64,000 nt of DNA from Agelas oroides (taxonomy: Eukaryota > Porifera > Demospongiae > Agelasida > Agelasidae): the NCBI GenBank assembly GCA_949130485.1, contig OX422204.1, positions 620,001 through 684,000 of the forward strand, written 5' to 3'. Of the stretch, positions 1 to 10,224 are shown piece after piece. Both the position numbers and the translations under genes were made by a program. Each line of letters begins with the position of its first letter. Position 1 is the first letter of the stretch. The notes below the pieces were generated by a model. The model searched no databases. It saw only the letters and a program-made list of their open reading frames with translations, and was not told the DNA's origin.

Positions 1-209
1 CTCCCCTCTACTACGAGTTCTCCATAGGCACACAGGTGGGTAGTGGGAGTGTGACCCAGTGGCTCGAGACCGATCAGACCACGGTGGTCCTCACCAACGC
101 TAGACTGAGTCATCAAAGAGACTTCTTCTTGACTCTCACTGCCATAGGTAGCTCAGGACTGCACACAAACACTAACACAATGGTACCGGGTATGCCGATC
201 ACAGGGTAG
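1..209 (+). CDS. 3' end of an extracellular-type gene (partial)
   Basis: The frame starting at base 3 stays open for 68 codons to a TAG at 207-209; the gene begins outside the window. The peptide reads like one beta-sandwich repeat of a secreted or cell-surface protein: it opens PLYYEFSIGTQVGSGS, has a WLET turn, then VVLTNARLSH and FFLTLTAIGSSGLHT, ending MVPGMPITG. The pattern of a YEF..G start and a 'T.T.A.GSSGL' end resembles FN3-like repeats found in many invertebrate extracellular proteins. There is no membrane segment in the visible tail. It is convergent with the minus-strand gene ending at 433. The family call is weak because only one repeat is visible; being coding is supported by frame, composition and a clean stop. 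Confidence 0.5.
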   Translation, partial: PLYYEFSIGTQVGSGSVTQWLETDQTTVVLTNARLSHQRDFFLTLTAIGSSGLHTNTNTMVPGMPITG

Positions 210-432
210 AACACAGGCGTATACTATAGTTGTCTGTACATTGTGTATGGTATAAACTATTTGGATCAGGATACAACATATCATGTGGAACTATGGTGCT
301 ACCATAAATGATCAGGCTTCCCTTGATATAACATGAAACTACTGTGGGGTTTAAAAACATGGCGTGTATCTCAATATGACATGAATGTGTCATTGTGTGT
401 GGGTTATTGGTTCACTGGGGGGGCGTGGCTGC

Positions 433-2051
433 CTAGGTGTTCAGGACCTTGAAGGAGAGAAACTTGACATTCAACTGGTTTTCCTCCGAGTCAAGGTCAG
501 GTACGTCCACACCACTATAACTCGCCTCCCTCCCATTGTGTCGGCCAGAGTCCGACCCTTTCCTCACCGCCTTCTGCTTCGGGAGGCCTTTCAGCTCTGG
601 CTGTGGTGGAGCCTCCTTCTTCTTCTTCTTTGTCTTCTTCGGAGTGTCTGACAAGGGTCTGAAGGAGAGCCCCTGAATGTTAGTATCCTCTCCTGTCTCC
701 GCTTCCTTGGGGGATGGTATATCCTTGTTGCTGCTGTTTACAGGCGGAGCCGGGATGACTACTTGGGTACGCTCTGGCGGAAATATTGGACTACCTGGGT
801 TTTTTCTCATGGCCTTTTGTTTGGGTAGCCCCTTTAGCCTGGCACGTGCAGACGTGTCCTTCAAATTGAGGGCGCTTTGAAGTACCGTCAGCCAAGGATC
901 CAGGTCTTGGCTGCATGGAGACAAGTTGTCATGGAAACCAGTTTGTCATTAAAAAATGGTTTCTTAGTGTTTTACAAATTGAGGACAACAGTGTATGTCA
1001 TGGGAACTATACAACTGTCATGCCATGCTTACTTAAAACTGAAGGGGCACTTTGTTCGTAAATTAAATTCAACATCCAACTCCCCCCTTTCCTCCCTTCC
1101 TAATAAAGTATTTACTGAACTTCAGCAATATAATCTTTCCAGCTCTTGACTCCTCCTAGACATTCCACTCTCATATGCCAATTATATGGTGCCAGCTTTC
1201 CATTAACAGACGTTTGTTCCAACATGAGAAATTACCTGGTAGTAGTGGCTATTAGAATATCAAAAGCTACATCAAAAAGATTGATGAAATTTAAGTCCAT
1301 GGTCAGCATTTCCTACCGTGGCATATACGTATGCGATTAAATTTCAAACAACTAGACAGATAGATTGCCATCATGAAGGGAGCCTGCCCATCTCTCACCC
1401 TCCAGAGAGGAGGGTGAGAGATGGGCTGGCTTGATAGACTAAGCTTGCTCACACAGGACAAAACTGAACTAGCTACATGATTCCAGCCGTCTTACTCTCT
1501 GTCGGTGTAAAAATGGATTGTTCTGTTCGGGAACTCGATGGCAAACATGTTGCTGGACTTGGGGTGGTGGGGGATGGTGTACAGCTTGTTGCACTCCCTC
1601 ATGAGCACCACGCCACAGGGGGCCTCGCAGTTGGTGAAGCTGGACTGCTTGTTGTAATACAGGAGACTCACCCCCTCTGCCGTCTGTGAGAGAAGACACC
1701 AGCGCTTCTTCCAACTCTGGGGGGGTGGACAGAGGAACGTCTACACTCCACTGTACACAACCAGGTATTATTAGCTGGCTGTGTATGGTGAGTATGGATG
1801 TGAGCTGTTGTGTACTATGAAGAAATTAAGGCCGTTCGCCCACACCACATACTCTGGAATGTACCCACCTTCATGGACTGGTCCCTAGAGACGGTGCTAT
1901 GGGCAGGGGGTTTCCCCCCCACCACCTCGCCCTCCCCCTCAGCCTCTGCCATGTTGAGGTAGCCTTCCTTCAGAAACTGGAATTCACTCTCCTGAGCCGC
2001 CTCCCCATCCATCCAATGAAACTCTGTCGCACCTTCGACCCCACTTGCCAT
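433..2051 (-). CDS. Small DOK-like PH-domain protein with lysine-rich tail
   Basis: Three exons on the minus strand: 2051-1869, 1716-1496 and 910-433 (phases 0 and 2), giving about 293 residues. An in-frame ATG at 2063 is an alternative start. A PH domain spans residues ~30-150: KEGYLNMAE in exon 1, SWKKRWCLL and VSLLYYNKQSS opening exon 2, then MFAIEFPNRTIHFYTD, and the C-terminal helix DLDPWLTVLQSALN in exon 3. The KRW and the helix Trp are hallmark PH residues; the loop lengths recall the PH domain of DOK adaptors, but no PTB domain follows. The tail is basic and carries two copies of LKGLPKQKA. By family it should bind phosphoinositides or proteins at membranes; that is inference. It pairs head to head with POLR2K. 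Confidence 0.72.
1386..1426. repeat. Perfect 18-bp inverted repeat (hairpin)
   Basis: Arms 1386-1403 and 1409-1426 are exact reverse complements around a 5-nt loop. It lies in the intron between exons 2 and 3 of the PH gene. It could be a MITE remnant or a structured intronic RNA; no flanking target duplication is evident. Confidence 0.8.
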
Positions 2052-2539
2052 TCCAGACCACAACTCTCCTCCAATAATCTACTCAGCCTCTCTTGTGTGT
2101 ACTCTTCATACTATTCAGTGACGATGAGGATGCTAACTACGTGTAACTGCCAGACAGAGGGGCTAACTGCTTAGCAACAGAATGCTGCAACATGCATGAA
2201 TACTGCATGCATGAAATGTTTGAAGTTGTACAAGGAAATCTGAGGAGTGCACATCTTGACATAACTGTGTTACATAGTTAATACATAATGAATTGTTGTG
2301 CCAATGTCCATGTAGAATTATTCATTATTATTGTACTGGGAGATTATATCACAAATGAGGAGGTTGTGCTGAAGTATTCATGGAAAAAACATTCATGACA
2401 AGTGCACGTAATTTCGGGCTTAGTCTCGTTCCCAGATTCTCGTTCCCAGATCCGTACCAAAACTCGGGGAACTGGACTGAGCACATTGCAGGGGTGGATC
2501 TGGAATCGTCACTGGAACGAGACTGGTCTGGACCAAGGC
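2052..2539. promoter_or_regulatory. Divergent promoter region, PH protein / POLR2K
   Basis: 488 bp separate the start codons of two head-to-head genes, so both transcription starts must lie here or in 5' UTRs. I see no TATA box at a convincing place. The POLR2K-proximal half is occupied by a short inverted-repeat element at 2422-2524, so part of that 5' UTR or promoter is probably repeat-derived. Confidence 0.5.
2422..2524. mobile_element. Short MITE-like element with CTCGTTCC ends
   Basis: Perfect 11-bp terminal inverted repeats AGTCTCGTTCC (2422-2432) and its reverse complement (2514-2524) enclose 81 bp, with further internal inverted symmetry (CCAGATC / GATCTGG). The same end motif recurs at about ten other places in the window. 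No unambiguous target-site duplication is visible. It ends 15 bp before the POLR2K start codon. Confidence 0.6.
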
Positions 2540-3145
2540 ATGGCGGATCCTGGTACACCAGGCGCTGCGAGTGTGGCGGGCTCCAGCCAGGCGGCCGGTC
2601 AGGGGAAGCAACCAATGATATACATCTGTGGAGGTAAAGTATTTGCGTCTAGGTGACTGTCTGCCCTTCTGCCGTCTGCCCCTCTACTGGCTGAGCCCGA
2701 TCATAATTTTACCACTGAGGGTGGGTAGATATTTATATATACGTATTGTGAGTGAAGCTGCTGTTTATTTTGTTTCAGAATGCCACAGCGAGAATGAGAT
2801 TCGTCCGCGGGACCCAATCAGGTGCAGAGAGTGTGGCTACCGTATCATGTACAAGAAACGAACAAGGAGGAGTATCCTATAACCCTAATTAGTGCACACT
2901 AATAACCCTAATTAGTGCACACTTGTAACCCAACAAATCCCTTTGCTATGAGAGTCGAGACTTAATTTTGGCCTTTCATGTGGCTCCCCTGCTCCAGAAC
3001 GCGAACATTGAAGGCATGTAGCCACATGAGGTAATCTCGTGTCCAGACTCCATTCAGCACCAGACATGTAAGATTGGTTATTTTACTGAATGAAGCTGTG
3101 TTTCCTTGACTGCTGGCCACAGTAATTGTGTTTGATGCCAGATAG
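2540..3145 (+). CDS. POLR2K: RNA polymerases I, II and III subunit RPABC4 (Rpb12)
   Basis: Three exons: 2540-2633, 2779-2871 and 3123-3145, giving 69 residues (human about 58). The core [16 protein letters not shown] and [14 protein letters not shown] is close to identical with animal RPABC4; the two CxxC pairs (CGEC, CREC) bind the zinc. Reading through exon 2 gives a short wrong end, but the donor after 2871 joins a 23-bp third exon at 3123 that supplies IIVFDAR and a stop, matching the conserved C-terminal VVFDAR. The subunit sits between Rpb2 and Rpb3 and is shared by all three nuclear polymerases. The N-terminus is longer and Ala/Gly/Ser-rich. It is convergent with the PH adaptor gene. 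Confidence 0.95.
2880..2923. repeat. Two tandem 23-bp units in POLR2K intron 2
   Basis: The unit TAACCCTAATTAGTGCACAC occurs at 2880 and 2903, immediately downstream of the exon 2 donor. The TAACCCTAA core resembles a telomeric repeat but is a single unit each time. Confidence 0.7.
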
Positions 3146-3917
3146 CACATGGCAGCCCACACACACACACTGAACTCCCACTGTTGCCAGTTTGTCTCAT
3201 GGCAGCCCACACACACACACATGAGGACTGAACTCCCCACTGTTGCCAGTTTGTCTCATGATGTAATTGTTTGGTCGTAAACATCCACACATTCTCTACA
3301 TTCCATGTGCAATCTGGAGTATTAATAATTGTGTTAACTAGGAACTAGTATGGTAGTACATTATCTCATATTAACTCTCGGTTGCCATAGCAACTTGTGC
3401 ATTACTTGGTCTTGTTCCCACCCTTCCCCTTTGCACCTAGCAACTGTTGCTCGCACTCAATCTCTGTATTCACATACTGAAAGTGATCAAAGACTGGAGG
3501 TCTCATCAATCACTCGTTTTGCAGCTGTTGTGATTGCTTCCATACAGCTCTCCCTTTGTAGTCGTATAGCATAGCATACAGCCTAGTCGTACACAGGAAG
3601 TACTGACAGCAACAACAGTCGACCTGTTAGTAGCTTGTTTTGGGCAAGCCAGCAAACAAATTAGTAGCGTACCACATGTACATACACATAAGATACAAAA
3701 GAATGGATGTGTATAAAAATGAACTATCTTTGTTTAAAAATGGAAAAAGGTAAGGATGTACATACACTACAATAATAAAGGTGATCGATAGAGATAAACA
3801 TTAACACAGCACACTGCATCAATATATCGGTTCTATCTATCTATGTTGTATGCAGCTCAAAAAGTTCCAGTGATTCTCGGAAACAATGATTCACATGTGA
3901 TTCAAATATGAATTTGC
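3146..3917. other. Tail-to-tail intergenic region, no gene seen
   Basis: Between the POLR2K stop and the stop of the minus-strand PH adaptor gene I find only short open frames without family signals, the tandem duplication just after POLR2K, and AT-rich sequence likely to hold both polyadenylation regions. Confidence 0.6.
3148..3259. repeat. Imperfect ~50-59 bp tandem duplication
   Basis: Two copies beginning CATGGCAGCCCACACACA (3148 and 3198) and ending TGCCAGTTTGTCT follow the POLR2K stop; the second has a 9-bp insertion. It probably lies in the 3' UTR or just beyond it. Confidence 0.75.
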
Positions 3918-6900
3918 TCAAACTAGTGATCGCAGAATGTGTGCTTGTGTGTTAGCATCATACATGACTTGAGTTGATCGCAGATTTCCGTCCCAGGAGG
4001 CTGATAATGCAGGTTTAGGACTGAACCCAGCCTGTCTGACCGGCTTTGGTGCTGGTACCACCTTCTGGGGGGAGGACTGCACCTCTCTTCGATGTTCAGC
4101 TTTGATCTTCTCTAGCTCTCCACGTGTCGACCTGGGCGCTTTCCTCCCCTGCAGAGGACTGTTGTAAGGGCTGTTCTTTGGCTCACGGGCACTGCCGTTC
4201 ACCTGCTGGGGGCTGATCAGCTGTTGGGGGCTGCCATTTGCCTGCTGTGGGGGGGTGGAGGTTCCATTCAACAAGGAGTCACTACCGTACTTGGACTGCA
4301 CTTGCAGCGTGTTGCTGATGCTTTCAAGTAGGGAGTGTTTTCCATCACGCTTGGGGTGGGCGTATTTGGGAGGCCTCTCAAGGGAGTGGACGTTTCGCAG
4401 CTCCGTGTTTCCAGGAGTGGGCGCTTCATGTGTGGATACCTCACCAAACTGCACACGTTCTCCAATAGGGGATGTGAGGCTATCTCTCGATCGTCTACGT
4501 ACACCAATGACACTGTACTTGGAGACGGGTTTCTGGTCCCATGGGGTGTCATAAGGACCGTCTTCCTCATCCTCTCCTCCCCCTTCTTTGTCACTGACAG
4601 CTCTCGGCTTTGGTCCAATGTCTTCCTTGGTAGTGCTGGGGGAGAGAGGAGTCTCTTGAGTGTATTCATAGTCAGCACTGAAGGAAGCGTTTAGAGGATG
4701 AGTGTACCGAGGACTGAGGGAGCCCTCCTTACTATACTTTGTCACTTCGGCTGTCGACTTGTCTCCAAACAGCATCTTTTTCAACTCGGCAACAGTTGAA
4801 GGAATTTCTTTGTCAACCCTTGGTTCGTACTGGTCGCGATGTGTGTCAAGGCTCGGGTCATGTGCTGGGTCATACAGCGGTGGGATATCCTCCACTTCCT
4901 CCTTGAACATGACCCTGTGGTTCTTGCCGGAGGATTTGGCAGGTTTTAGTTGTAGGTCTCTGTTCTGGAGTGGTTTGTCGGCCTCTTGTTGGTGTGTACC
5001 CTCTCCAGAGGCTGTGGTTGGCTCCTCGGGAGCTTTGGGGGGTGTCAACTCTCTGTCAACTGGCTCCACACTGTCTCTATTATCAAATTCACGTGGTGGG
5101 GGGATGTGCTTCGTGATTGCTGTCTCTGTGGCCGTCACTCTCTCTAGGTCCTCTGCTGTCACCAACTGCCCCGCCTCGTCTATCTGCGGAGCTGGTATAA
5201 GAAAGTCCTCTTCTTCCTCCTGGTATGCCATCACTGGTGAGGGAGACTGTTTAGATGTCATGTGGTGATCATCCGTAGGAGAGGGGGAGTGCTGGGGGTG
5301 TGGTGCCATCGGAGGACTGCCAGCCATGCGATCAAGCTGTTGGTCAATATTGGATATAGTGTTCATGACGTCAGAGAACCCGAGACTAGCATTGCTGGCC
5401 TGACTGGTCAGGACAGGAGACGTCTGGCTGAGTGGGTCTTGGGCAGGCAGATCTTGAGAGCTGCTGTCGGTTGGTGCAGATTCCGGAGGCGGTGGAGGAG
5501 GAGGGGAGTTAGGGGGAGAGCGACTGCGTAGCTTTAGGCTCCCTTTAGTAGATCGCTTCTTGCGAGTTGGTTTTGTTCCATCTGGGCCGATCGTAAGGCT
5601 CAAGTGCCGTGTGTGACGAGTGGAGGGAGAGTCCATGCAGGTTAAAGCTAAAGGTTTCGGTTTGGAGTGTCCCTCCTGGCTCTCCTCATCTGGGCTGGAG
5701 GAGTCGCCGTGCTTGGCCGTAATGTCAGGCATGGATTGTGAAGTCTCATGCATCATGATGAGGGAGTCAGATGCAACACGGATGTGTGCCGGTGGGGGTG
5801 GAGCCTCTTCAGTTTGACTAAGGTCGAGATCCATAACAGGGTGTCGGGCAGACTCCAGTCCAGTCAGGTTGACGACAGTAGCGACTGGTTCTTGAGACGA
5901 CAGAGGTGTGGAGTTATCTGAGGTGTAGGCTGGTGGTGGGGATTCCCCCTCCCGGCCAATGGGGAGATTAGTGTCCACAATGGCTGTTGCTCCCTCTTCT
6001 CTGCTCTGCCTTTGGACACCAGGGGCTGGAGGGGCGGGGCGGCTGGGTCTCCTAGGAGGTTTATTGTTTGTTCCAGGGGGAGGGGGAGGGGCTCTGCGCA
6101 TCGGTGTGAGTTGTGGCGTGCCACCAGTGGATGTGGTTCCGTGGCTGGAAGACGAGGTACTGCTAGCCCTCTGTCGTTGCGTCTCCCGTGCCTTGGCTCG
6201 TAGTTGCCTCTTCTGAAACGCCTCTAGTGCATTGTGGAGGGTGAACAGCCACTCATGGAGGTCATACCTGTAGAGTGATAGTGTGGATTAGTTAGCATGT
6301 GGCTTGCTGACAAAACATGTGTGCACTTTAGTGTAAACACAGTGAAGTCCCCTGGGCTTAGTAACAGCCATAAATGTCTCCATGATTGGATAATTAGCTA
6401 TGTGCACTTCCCACAAAATTGACTGGTTTCAATGAAGAACTACTAAAAATGGTTTTATAACTTCCCCAGACGGAGCAGCATAAGCCTGAAGGGTGAATGC
6501 TCTTCCCTCTGGGGAATGTAACTTATTTGCTGGATGTTACCCCTAGCAACCCACTGCCACACCCCTTATCACCTCCACCCATTCCACTTTGTGTTATTCA
6601 AAGTTCAATTTTGGTTGCTAAGCAACATCCAATAAGAAACTCTACAGTTCATACTATATGCCCATACCAAGACAACACAATGAAAGTACTATGCCACCAT
6701 CTTTAGTTTGTTGAGGTCTTCACGCTCACATCTAGCTGCCTGAACTCATGCCACCATCTTTAGTTTGTTGAGGTCTTCACGCTCACATCTAGCTGCCTGA
6801 ACTCGAGATGTGTAGGAGTCAATTAGGCATCACAAAATTGTGTGGGATTTTCAGGAATGTTGAGTGCTTTTGTTTCTTGATGGCTATGCAGTGGGCATAC

Positions 6901-8383
6901 CCGAGTATCAAACAACATTAGGGCAATTTGTCGCTAAGAAGAGTTTACACAGCACCCTACCAGCGAGTGTTCAGGTATGAAACATGAGAACGGAACTGCT
7001 ACAACATGCGACTGAGGTCTTGTACTCATTAGAGGACTTGTAACAGATCAGAGCGACTAGGAAATAGCAGGAAATTTGTCAATTATATAATTATATTAGT
7101 GTACATGTAACTGGAATGTGAGAGGACAAGCCTCACAAAGAATTGAGAACTGCAAATATTTTCACCGCTAGTAACCAGAAATGAGATCAAGGGGTGTTTC
7201 TGCGAGAGGCTGTCTCCAGCTTAATTTATGCATCATTGAGCGCAATAACTTTTATACCATTCTGAGAAGCTGTTTTCAGCTTCATTTACGCATCACTGAG
7301 CCCAATAACTTTCAAACTGCCCTTGCTATGTCTACACAATTCCCCAGAGCAAAATAAATCATTCTAACCCCTCTCCCCCAGGAGGTCACACAGCCATGTG
7401 AACTTTGCACTGTACAAGACAACCTCGTGTTAAACCACTGTTTTGACCTCGTGTCTGGCCTTGCCAAGAGTTGGTATGCCAGCAAGAGTTCCACGGGATC
7501 CTGGTAACCCAAATACCAACAACATGTACCTGACATTCGGCCCTTTTGTCTGCCATTGTTGGAAGCAAGGAGACATGGAGACAGTGTGCTCAACAGAGAA
7601 GATTGACAAGCATTTCTAACACTTGTGATATGCATTGTTGAGGAAGGCTACCGTTCCTAGTAAGTGTGCCTCCAGGGGAAGTACACTGCCTCTGTTGACA
7701 GAAGCCTGAGCAGGTACACTCATGGGAAACCATCAAAATGTGATATATGATATGTTGTACAGCTCTCAAAGTGTAGTAAATACATTCTTCAGACAGCTTG
7801 TTGAAGTGACAAGGGTGGAGGCTGGGATGGTTGACCACATAACACATTTCTGACCATTTATGAATGCAGTGTGGACTGTCCTCACATTAATCTGAAGAAG
7901 CCTGCCGCTCCAGACTGATGACTACAGTCTAGTCTCGTCCCCAGACCCCACCCTCTCATGAGGAGAAATGGTCTGGTCGAATTTCTTAACCTAGCACACT
8001 CTCTTGCGACTAGTGTAACATACGTAGCAACTTTATGAAGGAACTGTGGTGTAATCTCATTGGTCCTTTTCTACAGTTTGGTGTAATCTCCCTTTCTACA
8101 GTAATCGGCCCAAGACAATCATGCTGTCTTGCTCAGCCCATGCATGCCTTCCAGCGAGAAACAGTGATACGAGAAACAGTGATACGAGAAATAGTGATAT
8201 GAGGTCAACACGAAAGGTCTACTTATGAACTCTCTGCAGAGGACAGTCAACAACTGGTGTCTGCTGTGGGCAATTGGCGCTAATTGTGTATGTGTGACTG
8301 AAGGGCGTAGTACCTTCAAAGACTAAACACAGCACCCACACTGTCCACTGCCAAGTCATGGGGGATTGTTATTAGTTTAACAG

Positions 8384-8425
<42 letters not shown>

Positions 8426-9843
8426 CGTGTGTGTGCAGTATTAATAACACTGCTGTTAGAGAAATCATTGACAAACTCTGGAGGAGGAACACAATTGAGA
8501 TCTCCTTAGAACATGCAGGGTTTCCAATTCAGAGGAACACAGGGCAATTACTCCAACACACACGCCGAGGAGGGTGGTATTTTGTGCATTGATAGCAATG
8601 TATCCATTAGTCTGGGTGCCAGCATTTCTTTGGCAGTGCCATCTCAGCGCTCAGCACGGACCTGCCTACGGCCAACTTATGTTAATGGAAATCTCCAAGC
8701 ACTTCATAACGACTACCAGCCCAATGGAGCTGATCCTATCAACCACAGCCCCCATACAGCCAAACAAAGTGAACACGTTTCAGAGTAAAACTGTTTAACT
8801 AGCCACTCTCAACCAATGCACTACTCCTCTCAATATAAGCTTCAGGTACGTACATGACCTCATCACTCTCCCCATAGAACCAACAAGGTGAATATGTTCC
8901 AGGATTTATAGATTGCTATTATTCTCAACCACCCCTCTCAGCCAGAGAGACGGTACTGTGTGGTACTCCAGAGACAGATCAGCAGCAAGATACTTCCTTA
9001 TCAGGCACCTGTTACTATAGCAACCAGACTGTACATGGTGCTGGTGGTTACGGCGCTGGCACAACAATGGCTATGTATGCAGAGCCTGTGGTCACCTCAG
9101 TGGGCCCACACTGCCCATGCATTGTACACCAGTACTCCAAGTTTGTACAGGAGAGGAACCTTCCTACAATCATATGACATCACTTGTGAGGGTAGCCATA
9201 AACCATGGGGGCACTAATGTCTGCCAGAAGCATATATTCATCAGAGATCAAGTCACAGATCGAGTTACACAGAAGCAAGCGGTAATGAAATAAGGTCCAT
9301 TACAGGAAGTTAGAGCACTGATGCAACTAGGTAGTGTGGGAAACAGACATCACGAATGCCATGCATGCAGCTCACCTGCTCTCTGTCACCAAGGTGTAGC
9401 TTTGCTTGGGAGTGATGATGGAGAAGGCATTCTTGCTGCCCAGGTACTCTCCAATAACATTGATGGACTGAGAGTCATCCACTTTGAGAAATCCTTCATT
9501 GCGCTGTCGAGCAATGTAGCTGTCCTCATTCTTGAAATAGACCAGGGCCACCTGGTGTTTATCCTCCACCAGCACAAACCAGTAGCGGTGCAACTTCTGC
9601 AAAATTAGTAGTAGAACATTATAGCAGTTTCCATCTACAAGACCCATAACATAATTTGCAAAATTCGTGCACTCTGTTGCAAAAACAACATACATATAAT
9701 GCACAACACAAAGCATTTAGTGTAGCAGAGCTCTCATTCGGGACATTACGATGCGCTGCACTGCTTACCTTTCTCAGCCCTCTCTTCGATGGCGGTGGCT
9801 CTTTCAGCATGTATCCTTGCTTGATAATCTTGTACGGCGCCAT
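3918..9843 (-). CDS. PH-domain, proline-rich adaptor protein
   Basis: Three exons on the minus strand: 9843-9769, 9596-9376 and 6267-3918, about 881 residues (an upstream in-frame ATG at 9864 would add seven). Residues ~5-115 are a PH domain: IIKQGYMLKEPPPSKRGLRK, then HRYWFVLVEDKHQVALVYF, an ITPKQSYTL strand and the closing helix YDLHEWLFTLHNALE. The next ~770 residues are low-complexity and disordered, with polyproline stretches (PPPPPG, NSPPPPPPPE), many SP/TP sites and acidic patches, typical of an SH3/WW-binding scaffold. No enzyme domain is present. Its PH exon has the same length (221 nt) and phases as that of the gene at 433-2051, suggesting the two are paralogues. The orthologue is not recognised. 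Confidence 0.8.
6691..6804. repeat. Perfect 57-bp tandem duplication
   Basis: Copies 6691-6747 and 6748-6804 are identical, so the duplication is young or an assembly artefact. Confidence 0.9.
7930..7977. mobile_element. CTCGTTCCCAG-family short repeat copy
   Basis: TAGTCTCGTCCCCAGACC is followed within 45 bp by GGTCTGG, the reverse complement of CCAGACC. This is the same end motif as the element at 2422-2524, in a shorter form. Confidence 0.45.
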
Positions 9844-10224
9844 TTCGCGTACTAAACGACTCACAGAGACACTAGAAATACGAACTTACAAGCGAAATAT
9901 TCCACAATGATTATAAAATTTCTCACCAGTTAAAAAGGTAACAATTTATAATGCACAATAACAATGCGGTTCATTAGCTCCTTCGCATTTTAATTCCATA
10001 CCTTTGGGTCCCATTCCTGATATTTGGAACCAATACGTGAACAGCGCCGCAGGCTATTAATGACTAATTAAGCAGGGGTCCCCCCGCAGACGAAGTGGGT
10101 GGATCTGAAATGCAATTTGCAAAGTTCTTCGAATACCAAGCATGCATTCTCCATGCTCTGATGTGCTTCTCTACAGACCGCACGCTTATTAACGCTGTCC
10201 TGAAATTGAATGTTTCCAGTCGAA
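9844..10224. promoter_or_regulatory. Divergent promoter region, PH adaptor / Ig-FN3 receptor
   Basis: 381 bp separate the start codons of two head-to-head genes. Two CCAAT-like or ATTGG-like stretches are possible but nothing decisive; no TATA box is convincing. Confidence 0.45.

Larger units (their letters stand above)
6268..9375. other. 3.1-kb intron of the PH adaptor gene
   Basis: No coding exon with a matching splice phase was found. Contents: a perfect 57-bp tandem duplication at 6691-6804; a diverged ~66-bp duplication at about 7205-7310; three 15-bp units of GAGAAACAGTGATAC at about 8157-8202; a (GT)n tract at about 8382-8436; and one CTCGTCCCCAG repeat at about 7930. Confidence 0.6.

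Noticed and set aside
4255-5531. Plus-strand frames of 89-188 codons opposite the PH adaptor
   Set aside because: Antisense shadows of the 2.35-kb proline-rich exon on the minus strand.
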